A model generated the notes under the pieces. It was not told the DNA's origin. It saw only the letters and a program-made list of their open reading frames with translations, and ran no database searches. Source: an uncultured Bacilli bacterium (lineage in GTDB: Bacteria; Bacillota_I; Bacilli_A; RF39; UBA660). Taken from it: a stretch of 31,959 nt of DNA. A program made the position numbers and the translations under genes. The stretch covers positions 1 through 31,959 of the forward strand of contig CANRKW010000004.1 in assembly GCA_947631345.1 (NCBI GenBank). Direction: 5' to 3'. This document shows positions 15,666 through 21,583 of this stretch, piece by piece (position 1 is the stretch's first letter; the number at the start of each line of letters is the position of its first letter).

Positions 15666-15692
15666 TGTCTAAAAATGTCGAAAAATGTCTAA
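15666..15692 (-). promoter_or_regulatory. Three phased Spo0A-type boxes upstream of the histidine kinase
   Basis: TGTCTAA (15666-15672), TGTCGAA (15676-15682, the exact Spo0A box core) and TGTCTAA (15686-15692) on the plus strand, spaced exactly 10 bp. They lie 35-61 bp before the kinase start codon, in its promoter region. Direct repeats on one face of the helix are typical of Spo0A-controlled promoters. Confidence 0.7.
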
Positions 15693-15716
15693 ATATAAAA
15701 GAAAAAGTAGAATTAA

Positions 15717-16031
15717 CTACTTTAAATCTTTAATGTATTTTTTTAATTGTCCTGAATTCGGACCTAAAATGATTTTTAGCTGATTATCTATTTCAACAAT
15801 TCCTTTAGCGCCTAATTTTTGAATACCATCTTTATTTACTAAAGAAGTGTCTTTAACTGTAACTTTAAGTCTAGATAAATTACTTTCAACACTTAATATA
15901 TTATCTTTTCCACCTAAATATTGAATTAACTTATTAATTTTAACTGCAAAATCTTTTTTGTTTATTTTAATTATTACTATTGAAATTAAAAGTAAAACTG
16001 CAAAAATAATAATATATTGATAATAATACAT
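15717..16031 (-). CDS. Membrane-anchored PTS EIIB-like protein lacking the phosphorylatable Cys, 104 aa
   Basis: One N-terminal membrane helix (about 3-22) then a domain clearly like EIIB of the glucose/sucrose PTS family: KINKLIQYLGGKDNILSVESNLSRLKVTVKD and LGAKGIVEIDNQLKIILGPNSGQLKKYI. In working EIIB the motif is C-I/L-T/S-R-L with the Cys carrying phosphate; here it is N-L-S-R-L, with Asn at about residue 51, so it cannot be phosphorylated there. No EIIA, EIIC or sugar enzyme is near. The start at 16031 follows AAGGTG; earlier in-frame GTG/ATG codons overlap that site. Located between the Spo0A boxes and the coat gene. A structural or regulatory role is inferred. Confidence 0.75.
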   Translation of the reverse strand: MYYYQYIIIFAVLLLISIVIIKINKKDFAVKINKLIQYLGGKDNILSVESNLSRLKVTVKDTSLVNKDGIQKLGAKGIVEIDNQLKIILGPNSGQLKKYIKDLK

Positions 16032-16111
16032 ACACATCACCTTATAAAAAATTATACACTAAAATATAAAAAAAAGAAATAAAATTTATATAGTTTGTGT
16101 TTTTATCTATC

Positions 16112-16138
16112 ACAAAAATATACACTTAACATAAATTA
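16112..16138 (+). promoter_or_regulatory. Sigma-K-type promoter for the CotZ-like gene
   Basis: AC (16112-16113), 16-bp spacer, CATAAATTA (16130-16138), fitting the sigma-K consensus AC-N16-CATANNNTA. The expected RNA start near 16145 excludes the ATG at 16142 and favours 16169. Confidence 0.6.
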
Positions 16139-16168
16139 TTAATGAATATAAAGAAGGGGTTGATAAAA

Positions 16169-16630
16169 ATGAATAACAATAATTATAATAATTCATGTTG
16201 TAATGATAATGATTGTAACAATTGTATAGCAGAAATTTTACAAGTAATAAATGTGCTTCAATCAAATGCGTGTCCTGATAATTGTCTAAATTCATGTGAT
16301 AGACCTGCTTTAGGTGGTGGAAGCAATTGTGTAGTATGTAATACAAGACCAATAATGCTTTACACTTGTAGTGGTAATGGAACACCATGGACAATGCCAA
16401 CAACAAGAACTAATATAGACTGTTCAGCTTCACCTACAAGCTGTTCTAATGTGTTTAGAATTGAAAAAATAGATGGATGCTGTGCAACATTTAGAGTACT
16501 AGCGACTAATACTGATACAACTAACCCATATCCATATGTTGCAACTGATTCAATATTTACTATGAATATTAATTGTTTATGTTGTATTAGATGTTTAAAT
16601 GATACTTATGTAGAATGCATATGTGGGTAA
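16169..16630 (+). CDS. CotY/CotZ-like spore coat protein, 153 aa
   Basis: Cys-rich protein (about 20 Cys) of the CotY/CotZ family, which self-assembles into the crystalline outer coat/crust or exosporium base of spores. Family features in order: Asn/Cys-rich start with CIAEILQVINVLQ (helix), CPDNCLNSC, RPIMLYTCSGNGTPW, VFRIEKIDGCCATFRVL (the strongly conserved DxCCATLRLL-type block), TDSIFTMNINCLCCIRCL. No signal peptide, in line with mother-cell assembly. Start at ATG 16169 after AGAAGGGG. Monocistronic between a sigma-K-type promoter and a terminator. Best single evidence that this organism forms spores. Confidence 0.9.
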   Translation: MNNNNYNNSCCNDNDCNNCIAEILQVINVLQSNACPDNCLNSCDRPALGGGSNCVVCNTRPIMLYTCSGNGTPWTMPTTRTNIDCSASPTSCSNVFRIEKIDGCCATFRVLATNTDTTNPYPYVATDSIFTMNINCLCCIRCLNDTYVECICG

Positions 16631-16648
16631 GTGTTTTATAGTTTAGCG

Positions 16649-16682
16649 AAAAAAGCAAGGATAAAGTTTTCCTTGTTTTTGT
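16649..16682 (+). terminator. Terminator after the CotZ-like gene
   Basis: AAAAAGCAAGGA / TCCTTGTTTTT stem (CAAGGA 16656-16661 with TCCTTG 16670-16675 at its core), followed by a T-rich tail. Confidence 0.8.
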
Positions 16683-16695
16683 TTAACTTTGAAAT

Positions 16696-16724
16696 TTGAC
16701 AGTAAATCTAAAATGTGATAAAAT
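16696..16724 (+). promoter_or_regulatory. Upstream (P1) promoter before the 16838 gene
   Basis: TTGACA (16696-16701), 17-bp spacer, TAAAAT (16719-16724). Confidence 0.6.
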
Positions 16725-16768
16725 AAACCTCGCTTTATGAAGTAAATAAGCCAAAAGTAGTTATAAAA

Positions 16769-16809
16769 GTACAAAAATTATTGACAATTTGTACAAAATA
16801 TGCTATAAT
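16769..16809 (+). promoter_or_regulatory. Consensus promoter (P2) with inverted repeat around the -35
   Basis: TTGACA (16781-16786), 17-bp spacer, TATAAT (16804-16809): both hexamers are perfect. GTACAAA (16769-16775) and TTTGTAC (16788-16794) form an inverted repeat spanning the -35, a likely operator. Confidence 0.75.
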
Positions 16810-16837
16810 TTTAATCAGTAATGGGGGTTAGATTTAT

Positions 16838-17260
16838 ATGAAAGGTAGATATTTATTAGATTATTTAGATGAAAATACATTTAAAAAACTAGAAAGAAGT
16901 TTAAAAAAATATAATATGATGGCTTATAAAAAGTTAATGTTTGATTTTTATCCAAGTTTAAGAAAAGGGGAGTTTTTAGGAGAATTGGTTTCAATAGATA
17001 AACATGAAAAAACTGAAACTTATGATTTACAACTTCCAACAGATAATCTATTTGTAAAAGTATATGGTAAAGTAAAACTTAATTACACTGTATACAAAAA
17101 TCAAAATGTAGTAATGCTTAATACTTTAGAACCTAAAGGAATATTAATGGATGGACATAAATCAGAATTAACTGCATATAAAGGTATAATGATATCTAAA
17201 GCAAATGCTCAAAAAGAGATGTTTAAAATAGACTTACTATCAAGATTAGAAGATAAATAA
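16838..17260 (+). CDS. Hypothetical protein, 140 aa
   Basis: Not recognised. Driven by a perfect sigma-A promoter (plus a second one upstream) and ended by its own terminator, so probably abundant or tightly repressed. The N-terminus is charged and helical (LLDYLDENTFKKLERSLKKYNMMAYKKLMFDFYPSLRKGEF, about 6-46). The middle looks beta-rich (GELVSIDKHEKTETYDLQLPTDNLFVKVYGKVKLNYTVYKNQNVVMLNTLEPKGI, about 49-103), and a short helical C-terminus ends LLSRLEDK. No signal peptide, membrane helix or Cys. Ribosome binding site GGGGGTTAG. Confidence 0.75.
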   Translation: MKGRYLLDYLDENTFKKLERSLKKYNMMAYKKLMFDFYPSLRKGEFLGELVSIDKHEKTETYDLQLPTDNLFVKVYGKVKLNYTVYKNQNVVMLNTLEPKGILMDGHKSELTAYKGIMISKANAQKEMFKIDLLSRLEDK

Positions 17261-17287
17261 GATGAAAAGAGATCATCTTATTTTTTT
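17259..17287 (+). terminator. Terminator after the 16838 gene
   Basis: AAGATGA (17259-17265) / TCATCTT (17273-17279) stem with a T-run 17281-17287. The 5' arm overlaps the stop codon. Confidence 0.85.
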
Positions 17288-17311
17288 GACTAAAAATTTT
17301 TTAAAAATGTA

Positions 17312-17340
17312 TTGCTTTTTTGGCAAATATGATGTAATAT
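17312..17340 (+). promoter_or_regulatory. tRNA promoter
   Basis: TTGCTT (17312-17317), 17-bp spacer, TAATAT (17335-17340), 13 nt before the tRNA 5' end. Confidence 0.5.
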
Positions 17341-17353
17341 TATAAATGTTGTT

Positions 17354-17430
17354 GGACCTTTAGCTCAGTTGGTTAGAGCATCCGGCTCATAACCGGGCGG
17401 TCGCAGGTTCGAGTCCTGCAAGGTCCACCA
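17354..17430 (+). tRNA. tRNA with CAT anticodon (elongator Met or Ile2)
   Basis: 77 nt including encoded CCA. Acceptor GGACCTT/AAGGTCC, D-arm GCTC/GAGC, anticodon loop CTCATAA with CAT at 17388-17390, T-arm GCAGG/CCTGC. The body (GGACCTTTAGCTCAGTTGGT start) resembles Bacilli CAT tRNAs that are often labelled Met, some of which are the TilS-modified Ile2. Sequence alone does not settle which. Confidence 0.93.
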
Positions 17431-17441
17431 AAATTGTAAAG

Positions 17442-17472
17442 AAACTCGGGTTTAATTAATTCGAGTTTTTTG
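17442..17472 (+). terminator. tRNA terminator
   Basis: AAACTCG (17442-17448) / CGAGTTT (17462-17468), followed by T to 17471. Confidence 0.75.
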
Positions 17473-17535
17473 TTTTAGGCATTTATTTATAACAAAAACT
17501 CTATTTTTGATTAAAATAAAATAGGGGAGGTAAAT

Positions 17536-18165
17536 ATGGAGTACACTGCAAGATTAACTGCGCCTTTAAAAAACGATTACCATTATTATAGTAATGCTAA
17601 TCCATTTGTAAATGCTGGGTTTGGACTACCTAACTGTACTTGTTATGCTTGGGGAAGATTTTGGGAAAATCTAGAAAAACTTGGTATAAATGAAAAGCCA
17701 AGACTTCAAACAAGTAATGCAGAAAATTGGTATTATGATGAAAATTATTACACAAAAGGTAAAACACCTAAATTAGGTTCAGTTGCCGTATGGAAACAGG
17801 GAAATTACCATAATGACACTGATGGTGCAGGACACGTATCTATTGTAGAAAAAATAAATGAAGATGGCAGTATTGTATGTTCAGGAAGTTCATATAATAA
17901 TGAAGTTTTCAGAATAGAAAACTATAACAAAAATTACGAAAAACCAGGTTTTACTTTTGATGGATTCATATATTTACCAAAAGATTTTAGTAATAAAACA
18001 GATGAAAAACAAGATGATTCTTTACAAAAAGAGTTAGAAAATTTAAAAAGTGAAAACGAATTATTAAAAAAAGAACTAGATAATTATAAATTCAAATATG
18101 TTGTAACTGAAGATTCTTTATATGAAATAAAATTATATAATGGAGAAACTCTATATATAAAATAG
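17536..18165 (+). CDS. CHAP-domain amidase/endopeptidase, phage-lysin-like, 209 aa
   Basis: Cysteine peptidoglycan hydrolase of the CHAP family. The N-terminal domain (about 1-145) shows NPFVNAGFGLPNCTCYAWGR with catalytic Cys34, then GSVAVWKQGN and GAGHVSIVEKI with catalytic His100, and IVCSGSSYNN. The NPxxNxGxGxPNCTxYAWGR start is the form seen in bacteriophage lysins. The tail (about 155-190) is a coiled coil (DDSLQKELENLKSENELLKKELDNYKF), and the last 20 residues may be a small binding strand. No signal peptide is present, so release needs lysis, a holin or mother-cell/forespore context. Ribosome binding site GGGGAGG. Possible prophage relic or sporulation-related hydrolase. Confidence 0.85.
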   Translation: MEYTARLTAPLKNDYHYYSNANPFVNAGFGLPNCTCYAWGRFWENLEKLGINEKPRLQTSNAENWYYDENYYTKGKTPKLGSVAVWKQGNYHNDTDGAGHVSIVEKINEDGSIVCSGSSYNNEVFRIENYNKNYEKPGFTFDGFIYLPKDFSNKTDEKQDDSLQKELENLKSENELLKKELDNYKFKYVVTEDSLYEIKLYNGETLYIK

Positions 18166-18192
18166 TTGTGAAGCAAGTATCACAACTATTTT
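18161..18192. terminator. Terminator shared by the CHAP gene and argS
   Basis: 11-bp perfect stem (AATAGTTGTGA 18161-18171 / TCACAACTATT 18180-18190). It lies between the convergent stops at 18165 and 18194. Confidence 0.75.
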
Positions 18193-18193
18193 G

Positions 18194-19861
18194 TTATAAC
18201 TTTTCTAATGTTTTTATACCTAATATATTTAAAGCACTTGTAACTACTTTAGATATACATTTTATTAGTCTTATTCTAGAAGACTTTAATATAAGATCTT
18301 TTTCATTTGTTATGTTAACTTGTTCATATAATTTAGAAAATAACACAGCTATATTATAAATATATTTAGTTAAATGTGCAGGTTCATTAGATTTTAATAA
18401 TTCATTAATTACAGAAGGGTATAAAGATAATTCTTTAATTATTTTGTTTTCAATTTCTTCATTATACGTAATTTCTTCACTTAACTCTATATTATTATTC
18501 TTTAAAATAGAATTGATTCTAGCAATACAATATAAAATATACATACCAGATTCTCCAGTGAAACTAGTCGCACTTTCTAAATCAAAGTTGACAATTTTAT
18601 GTTTAGATACATTTAACATAGTAAATTTAATACAAGCATTAACTAAAATATTTAGTTTTTCTTCTGTTATTTCGCTATTTCTTTCTTTAAATTCTTTTAT
18701 TAAAGTATTTCTAACTGATTCCATAAAATCAGTAATTAAAACAACACTTCCTTCTGAAGTTGACATTTTACCACCATTTAATAAAACATAAGAATAAGAA
18801 ATAAGAGAAGGGGACTTATATCCTAAAATATCCATAACTGCACTTATTTGCTTCATATAAACTTCTTGATCTTCACCTAAAACAATATAGTTGTTTTTTG
18901 AATTTAAGTTAATTTTATAAATAGTATACATTATATCTCTCATAGGATAAAGTGAAGTTTTATTTGAACGAGTTAAAACCAATACAGGTGCTTTAGTTGG
19001 AATATCATAACCAGATAAATCAACATATAATCTACCTAATTCATCTTCGTGTAATTTATTTGTTTTTTCTAATTTATTTAAAATATCACTAATATAATTA
19101 TTATAAACAAAATCTGATTCGTGAGTGAACACATCAAAATGAATATCTAACTTGTCAAATATTTTAAGTTGACCATCAACACATTTATCTGTAATTTCTT
19201 TAAACTTGCGAACCATTTCAGTATCTCCAGTTTCAACTTTCTTTAAATAATCAAAAGCTTTTTTGTTTATTTCTTCATTAGTTTTAGCTTCATTACTAAT
19301 TTTGACATAAACATCTAAAATTGAAGAGAAACTATCATTTTTTAGTCCATATGTTTCTATACCAATAATCAGTAAAGCAATTTTTAGACCAATATCATTT
19401 ATAAAATAGTGTCTTTCAACTTTATATCCAGTAAATTTATATAAATTACTCATAAAGTCACCAATTAAACTATTTCTGCATCTTCCAATATGTGGTTCAG
19501 CATTAGGGTTTATTGATGTATGTTCTATTAAAAGGGCTTCTCCTTTTCCTTGATTTAATGAACCAAAGGTATCATTTGATTCTATTTCTTTTATTATTTT
19601 TTCATTAAATTTACTATAATTTATATAGAAGTTTACATAAGGACCAACTACTTTAATTTCTTTAAAGTTATTCATATCATCTATAAATTTTTCTTTAATT
19701 AAATTAGCAATTATAATTGGATTATTATATTCTTCATTTCTTAAACTGGCACATTGAATAGAGTAGTCACCCATATCATACATAGGTGGTATCTCAATTT
19801 TAATTTTTTCTTTTTCAATTTTAATAATTTGAAGTATTTTTTCTGTTATATAATCTTTCAT
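18194..19861 (-). CDS. argS: Arginyl-tRNA synthetase
   Basis: Class I synthetase charging tRNA-Arg, 555 residues. An N-terminal Add-1 domain (about 1-80, GDYSIQCASLR ... VVGPYVNFYIN) is followed by the HIGH region HTSINPNAEPHIGRCRNSLIGD (about 113-134). The catalytic core has VLTRSNKTSLYPMRDIMYTIYKI and GEDQEVYMKQISAVMDILGY, the loop after the KMSKS position reads KMSTSEGSVVLITDFM, and a DALR anticodon-binding domain forms the C-terminus with its typical end (SRIRLIKCISKVVTSALNILGI). Strong ribosome binding site AAAGGAGG. The gene is preceded by a T-box riboswitch, so it is induced when uncharged tRNA-Arg builds up. Confidence 0.96.
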   Translation of the reverse strand: MKDYITEKILQIIKIEKEKIKIEIPPMYDMGDYSIQCASLRNEEYNNPIIIANLIKEKFIDDMNNFKEIKVVGPYVNFYINYSKFNEKIIKEIESNDTFGSLNQGKGEALLIEHTSINPNAEPHIGRCRNSLIGDFMSNLYKFTGYKVERHYFINDIGLKIALLIIGIETYGLKNDSFSSILDVYVKISNEAKTNEEINKKAFDYLKKVETGDTEMVRKFKEITDKCVDGQLKIFDKLDIHFDVFTHESDFVYNNYISDILNKLEKTNKLHEDELGRLYVDLSGYDIPTKAPVLVLTRSNKTSLYPMRDIMYTIYKINLNSKNNYIVLGEDQEVYMKQISAVMDILGYKSPSLISYSYVLLNGGKMSTSEGSVVLITDFMESVRNTLIKEFKERNSEITEEKLNILVNACIKFTMLNVSKHKIVNFDLESATSFTGESGMYILYCIARINSILKNNNIELSEEITYNEEIENKIIKELSLYPSVINELLKSNEPAHLTKYIYNIAVLFSKLYEQVNITNEKDLILKSSRIRLIKCISKVVTSALNILGIKTLEKL

Positions 19862-19871
19862 TTTTTCCTCC

Positions 19872-20078
19872 TTTAAAAAGAAATTCTATAAAATAAGGAC
19901 GAATATATATCGTGGTACCACCTTAATTCATAGAATTCTCTATCTTAAATCTTTAACGCAGATATACGATTGACTAAAAGGCTCGTTCATATAACATTAC
20001 CATTTCTTTTCACTAACCAGAAACATCACTAAGATAAGAGGTTATATTACTATTTCTTTTTCTTGCATCATTTTTTAT
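19872..20078 (-). promoter_or_regulatory. T-box riboswitch of argS
   Basis: The transcript contains the T-box core AAGGTGGTACCACG (plus 19911-19924), which pairs with the free CCA end of uncharged tRNA as antiterminator. The competing terminator pairs AATTCTAT...AAGG (plus 19921-19937) with CCTTATTTTATAGAATT (plus 19881-19897 region) and ends in T-rich sequence at 19875-19879. The 5' half (plus 19985-20055) forms a long stem I with base ATATAAC/GTTATAT. AGA and CGA triplets are present as possible Arg specifiers, but I could not fix which is used. Confidence 0.85.
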
Positions 20079-20084
20079 GAATTG

Positions 20085-20113
20085 ATTATAGCACTTTTGA
20101 TAATTTTTGTAAA
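20085..20113 (-). promoter_or_regulatory. argS promoter
   Basis: On the minus strand: TTTACA (plus 20108-20113), 17-bp spacer, TATAAT (plus 20085-20090). Confidence 0.75.
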
Positions 20114-20153
20114 GTTAGTTATGTTCGGGAGATTTGTGAAAAAAATGAACTTA

Positions 20154-20162
20154 TGTTATAAT
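20154..20162 (+). promoter_or_regulatory. Extended -10 promoter for the 20186 gene
   Basis: TGT followed by TATAAT (20157-20162) forms an extended -10; the -35 is weak. Divergent from the argS promoter. Confidence 0.5.
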
Positions 20163-20185
20163 ACCCATTATGGAGGGAAGAGACT

Positions 20186-20665
20186 ATGGCAATAAAACAA
20201 ATAAAAATCAGTGGACATATTGTAACATATGATGATGAAAGAAATGATTTGTTAGATTTTGATATGGATGATGAAAATAAAATAACTAAGGCAAAAGCGA
20301 CTATTGAAATTTTATCAAAAAAAGAAGAATTTAAACAAAGAGGAACAAAAGTTGTTAAACCAGAATTTATTGATAGTTGGAAGACTCTTGTTGATAGTGC
20401 ATTAACTATTATGGAAAATGTTTGGTATAATGGGGTAATTTTAGAAGTTTCATTACAATGTATGGAAAAATTGAGTGAAGGACTTTCAGTTCAAGAAGTA
20501 TATGCTTTGTTAGATGTTCCGAGTGTACAATTTAATATGGAATTATCGGGTTGGCAAAATTACAGTGCGATTAATATAGTTACTACTTATCACGAAAGAG
20601 GACAAGAATTTTGTAACTACCGAAATAAATATGTTAGCGAAAACATTAGAAAAAAACGTATATAA
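20186..20665 (+). CDS. Hypothetical protein, 159 aa
   Basis: Not recognised. Good ribosome binding site (GGAGGGAAG) 8 nt before the ATG, own promoter and terminator. It begins with a short beta-like start (IKQIKISGHIVTYDDERNDLLDFDMDDENKITKAKATIEIL), followed by a predominantly helical middle (FIDSWKTLVDSALTIMENVWYNGVILEVSLQCMEKLSEGLSVQEVYALLDV) and a C-terminus rich in aromatic and basic residues (GWQNYSAINIVTTYHERGQEFCNYRNKYVSENIRKKR). No membrane segment or signal peptide. Divergent from argS. Confidence 0.75.
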   Translation: MAIKQIKISGHIVTYDDERNDLLDFDMDDENKITKAKATIEILSKKEEFKQRGTKVVKPEFIDSWKTLVDSALTIMENVWYNGVILEVSLQCMEKLSEGLSVQEVYALLDVPSVQFNMELSGWQNYSAINIVTTYHERGQEFCNYRNKYVSENIRKKRI

Positions 20666-20673
20666 ATATATAG

Positions 20674-20698
20674 AAGACTTGAAGAAAAGTCTTTTTTT
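20674..20698 (+). terminator. Terminator after the 20186 gene
   Basis: AAGACTT (20674-20680) / AAGTCTT (20687-20693) with T to 20698. Confidence 0.8.
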
Positions 20699-20701
20699 AG
20701 T

Positions 20702-20731
20702 AAAAAAGCACTAATCAAAAAGACTAGTACT
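20702..20731 (-). terminator. Minus-strand terminator
   Basis: On the minus strand AGTACTA (plus 20725-20731) pairs with TAGTGCT (plus 20707-20713, one G-T), followed by six T (plus 20702-20707). It implies a minus-strand transcript ending here, with no ORF upstream of it until the toxin. Confidence 0.55.
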
Positions 20732-20799
20732 ATAACTGTTCCACTTAAAGAACTTAATTGTTGTCAAATTTTTATTGAAATTTTATATGTTTTTCGGTC

Positions 20800-20815
20800 A
20801 CTTTTAATTAAAAGT
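20800..20815. repeat. 16-bp perfect palindrome
   Basis: ACTTTTAATTAAAAGT, its own reverse complement, in non-coding DNA between two minus-strand terminators. Possible operator or RNA hairpin. No clear promoter hexamers beside it. Confidence 0.5.
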
Positions 20816-20842
20816 CCCATTTTTATTATTTAAAATACTAAT

Positions 20843-20906
20843 AAAAAAGCAAGTTAGACACATCCAACTTGCCTAGATGGTATCCGAAGATACACCATCG
20901 CTAATC
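20843..20906 (-). ncRNA. Candidate small RNA with two hairpins and an intrinsic terminator
   Basis: Reads on the minus strand from a promoter at 20913-20941. First hairpin: GATGG...CCATC with inner stem GTATC-TTCG-GATAC (a UUCG tetraloop closed by C-G). Second hairpin: GCAAGTT/AACTTGC (plus 20849-20855 / 20866-20872) running into six T (plus 20843-20848), a textbook terminator. No ORF with a ribosome binding site. Length about 64 nt. No known family recognised. Confidence 0.6.
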
Positions 20907-20912
20907 GCACCT

Positions 20913-20941
20913 ATAATAACATAATTGTAAAAAATATGCAA
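20913..20941 (-). promoter_or_regulatory. Promoter of the candidate small RNA
   Basis: Minus strand: TTGCAT (plus 20936-20941), 17-bp spacer, TATTAT (plus 20913-20918). Confidence 0.55.
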
Positions 20942-20963
20942 TAATTTCAGCACTTTTGTTCAT

Positions 20964-21022
20964 AAGAGATAAAGTTTTTCTAAAGAGATTTATATCTCTT
21001 GCTCCTTACTGTTGGCGCAGTA
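20964..21022 (-). other. Structured region after the toxin gene with competing hairpins
   Basis: On the minus strand a hairpin TACTG/CAGTA is followed by AAGAGAT (plus 20994-21000), which can pair either with ATCTCTT at plus 20983-20989 or with a second ATCTCTT at plus 20964-20970. No T-run follows. Function unknown. Confidence 0.4.
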
Positions 21023-21036
21023 GGGATTTTATTTTG

Positions 21037-21405
21037 TTATTCTTTTATAACATTATTAATATATTTATTAACTTTACTGATAATTAAATTAATGTGTTCA
21101 CTATCTAAAACAACTTTATAAGATTTAATTAACCTTTGAACAGAAATCGTTCTTATTTGGTCAAGTAATGCTATAGAGTCAGTAGTATCAATATATATCA
21201 AAGTTTGATACTTTAATTCATTATGATTCCGTTCATTATAAGCTTCAATATTTTTAAAATGTTTTTCTCTGGGACTTGTTAGAGGTATACAAAATAGCAT
21301 ATTTTTAACTTTGGGAATTTTAAATATTATACCTAAATGTTTATCATTAATCTCTGAACCTTTATTACCTTTAAAATTAATATAAAATATTTCTCCGTTT
21401 TTCAT
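21037..21405 (-). CDS. MazF/PemK-fold toxin of a type III-like toxin-antitoxin locus, 122 aa
   Basis: Small single-domain protein with the beta-barrel pattern of MazF/ToxN-fold endoribonucleases: MKNGEIFYINF start, KHLGIIFKIPKVKNMLFCIPLTSP, EKHFKN, then DSIALLDQIRTISVQRL and a helical C-terminus. CIPLTSPREKHFKN recalls the PLTSPK-KH block of ToxN/AbiQ-type toxins; DQIRTIS is MazF-like. No antitoxin protein is encoded beside it. Instead two RNA repeats and an intrinsic terminator lie directly upstream, the architecture of type III systems (ToxIN, CptIN, TenpIN). At 122 residues it is short for ToxN-type toxins. Strong ribosome binding site AGGAGGT. Expected to cut RNA and be held inactive by the repeat RNA. 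Confidence 0.75.
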   Translation of the reverse strand: MKNGEIFYINFKGNKGSEINDKHLGIIFKIPKVKNMLFCIPLTSPREKHFKNIEAYNERNHNELKYQTLIYIDTTDSIALLDQIRTISVQRLIKSYKVVLDSEHINLIISKVNKYINNVIKE

Positions 21406-21424
21406 ATATTACCTCCTAATAAAT

Positions 21425-21454
21425 AAAAAAGGAACCCTATAAATAGAGTTCCTT
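21425..21454 (-). terminator. Terminator between antitoxin RNA repeats and toxin gene
   Basis: Minus strand AAGGAAC...GTTCCTT (plus 21429-21435 / 21448-21454, with an extra CTA/TAG inside) ending in six T. In type III loci a leaky terminator here sets the antitoxin-to-toxin ratio. Confidence 0.85.
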
Positions 21455-21583
21455 AAGCAACGAATAGACTTATATGTTCCTCGAGATAAAACTCTTCACA
21501 ACGCTATTCATGATGTCATAATTTAGACTGACTAATATGTTCCTCGAGATAAACTCTTCACAACGCAGTCAATTACGACTTGT
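21455..21583 (-). ncRNA. Type III-like antitoxin RNA with two tandem repeats
   Basis: First repeat at plus 21526-21570 (45 nt), second at plus 21462-21509 (48 nt), period about 63 nt. The cores GCGTTGTGAAGAGTTT and ATCTCGAGGAACATAT are shared almost identically. The closing helix differs but stays paired: GACTG/CAGTC in the first, GAATAG/CTATTC in the second. Inside, GAG/CTC and GTT/AAC can pair in a pseudoknot-like order. A promoter lies just upstream and a terminator just downstream, before the toxin. Confidence 0.8.

Noticed and set aside
18444..18791. Plus-strand ORFs inside argS
   Set aside because: Antisense shadows of a complete, well-conserved synthetase gene.
20721..20770. Possible third, degenerate antitoxin repeat (TGTTCC ... 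TAAA ... CTT)
   Set aside because: The resemblance to the repeats is short, the closing helix is missing and the spacing does not fit. Probably chance in AT-rich DNA.
21037..21405. Ordinary type II MazF/PemK toxin with a protein antitoxin
   Set aside because: No antitoxin ORF is present on either side. The upstream space is filled by structured RNA repeats and a terminator.
21462..21570. CRISPR array
   Set aside because: Only two repeats, with internal pairing and a closing helix that covaries between repeats; no cas genes.
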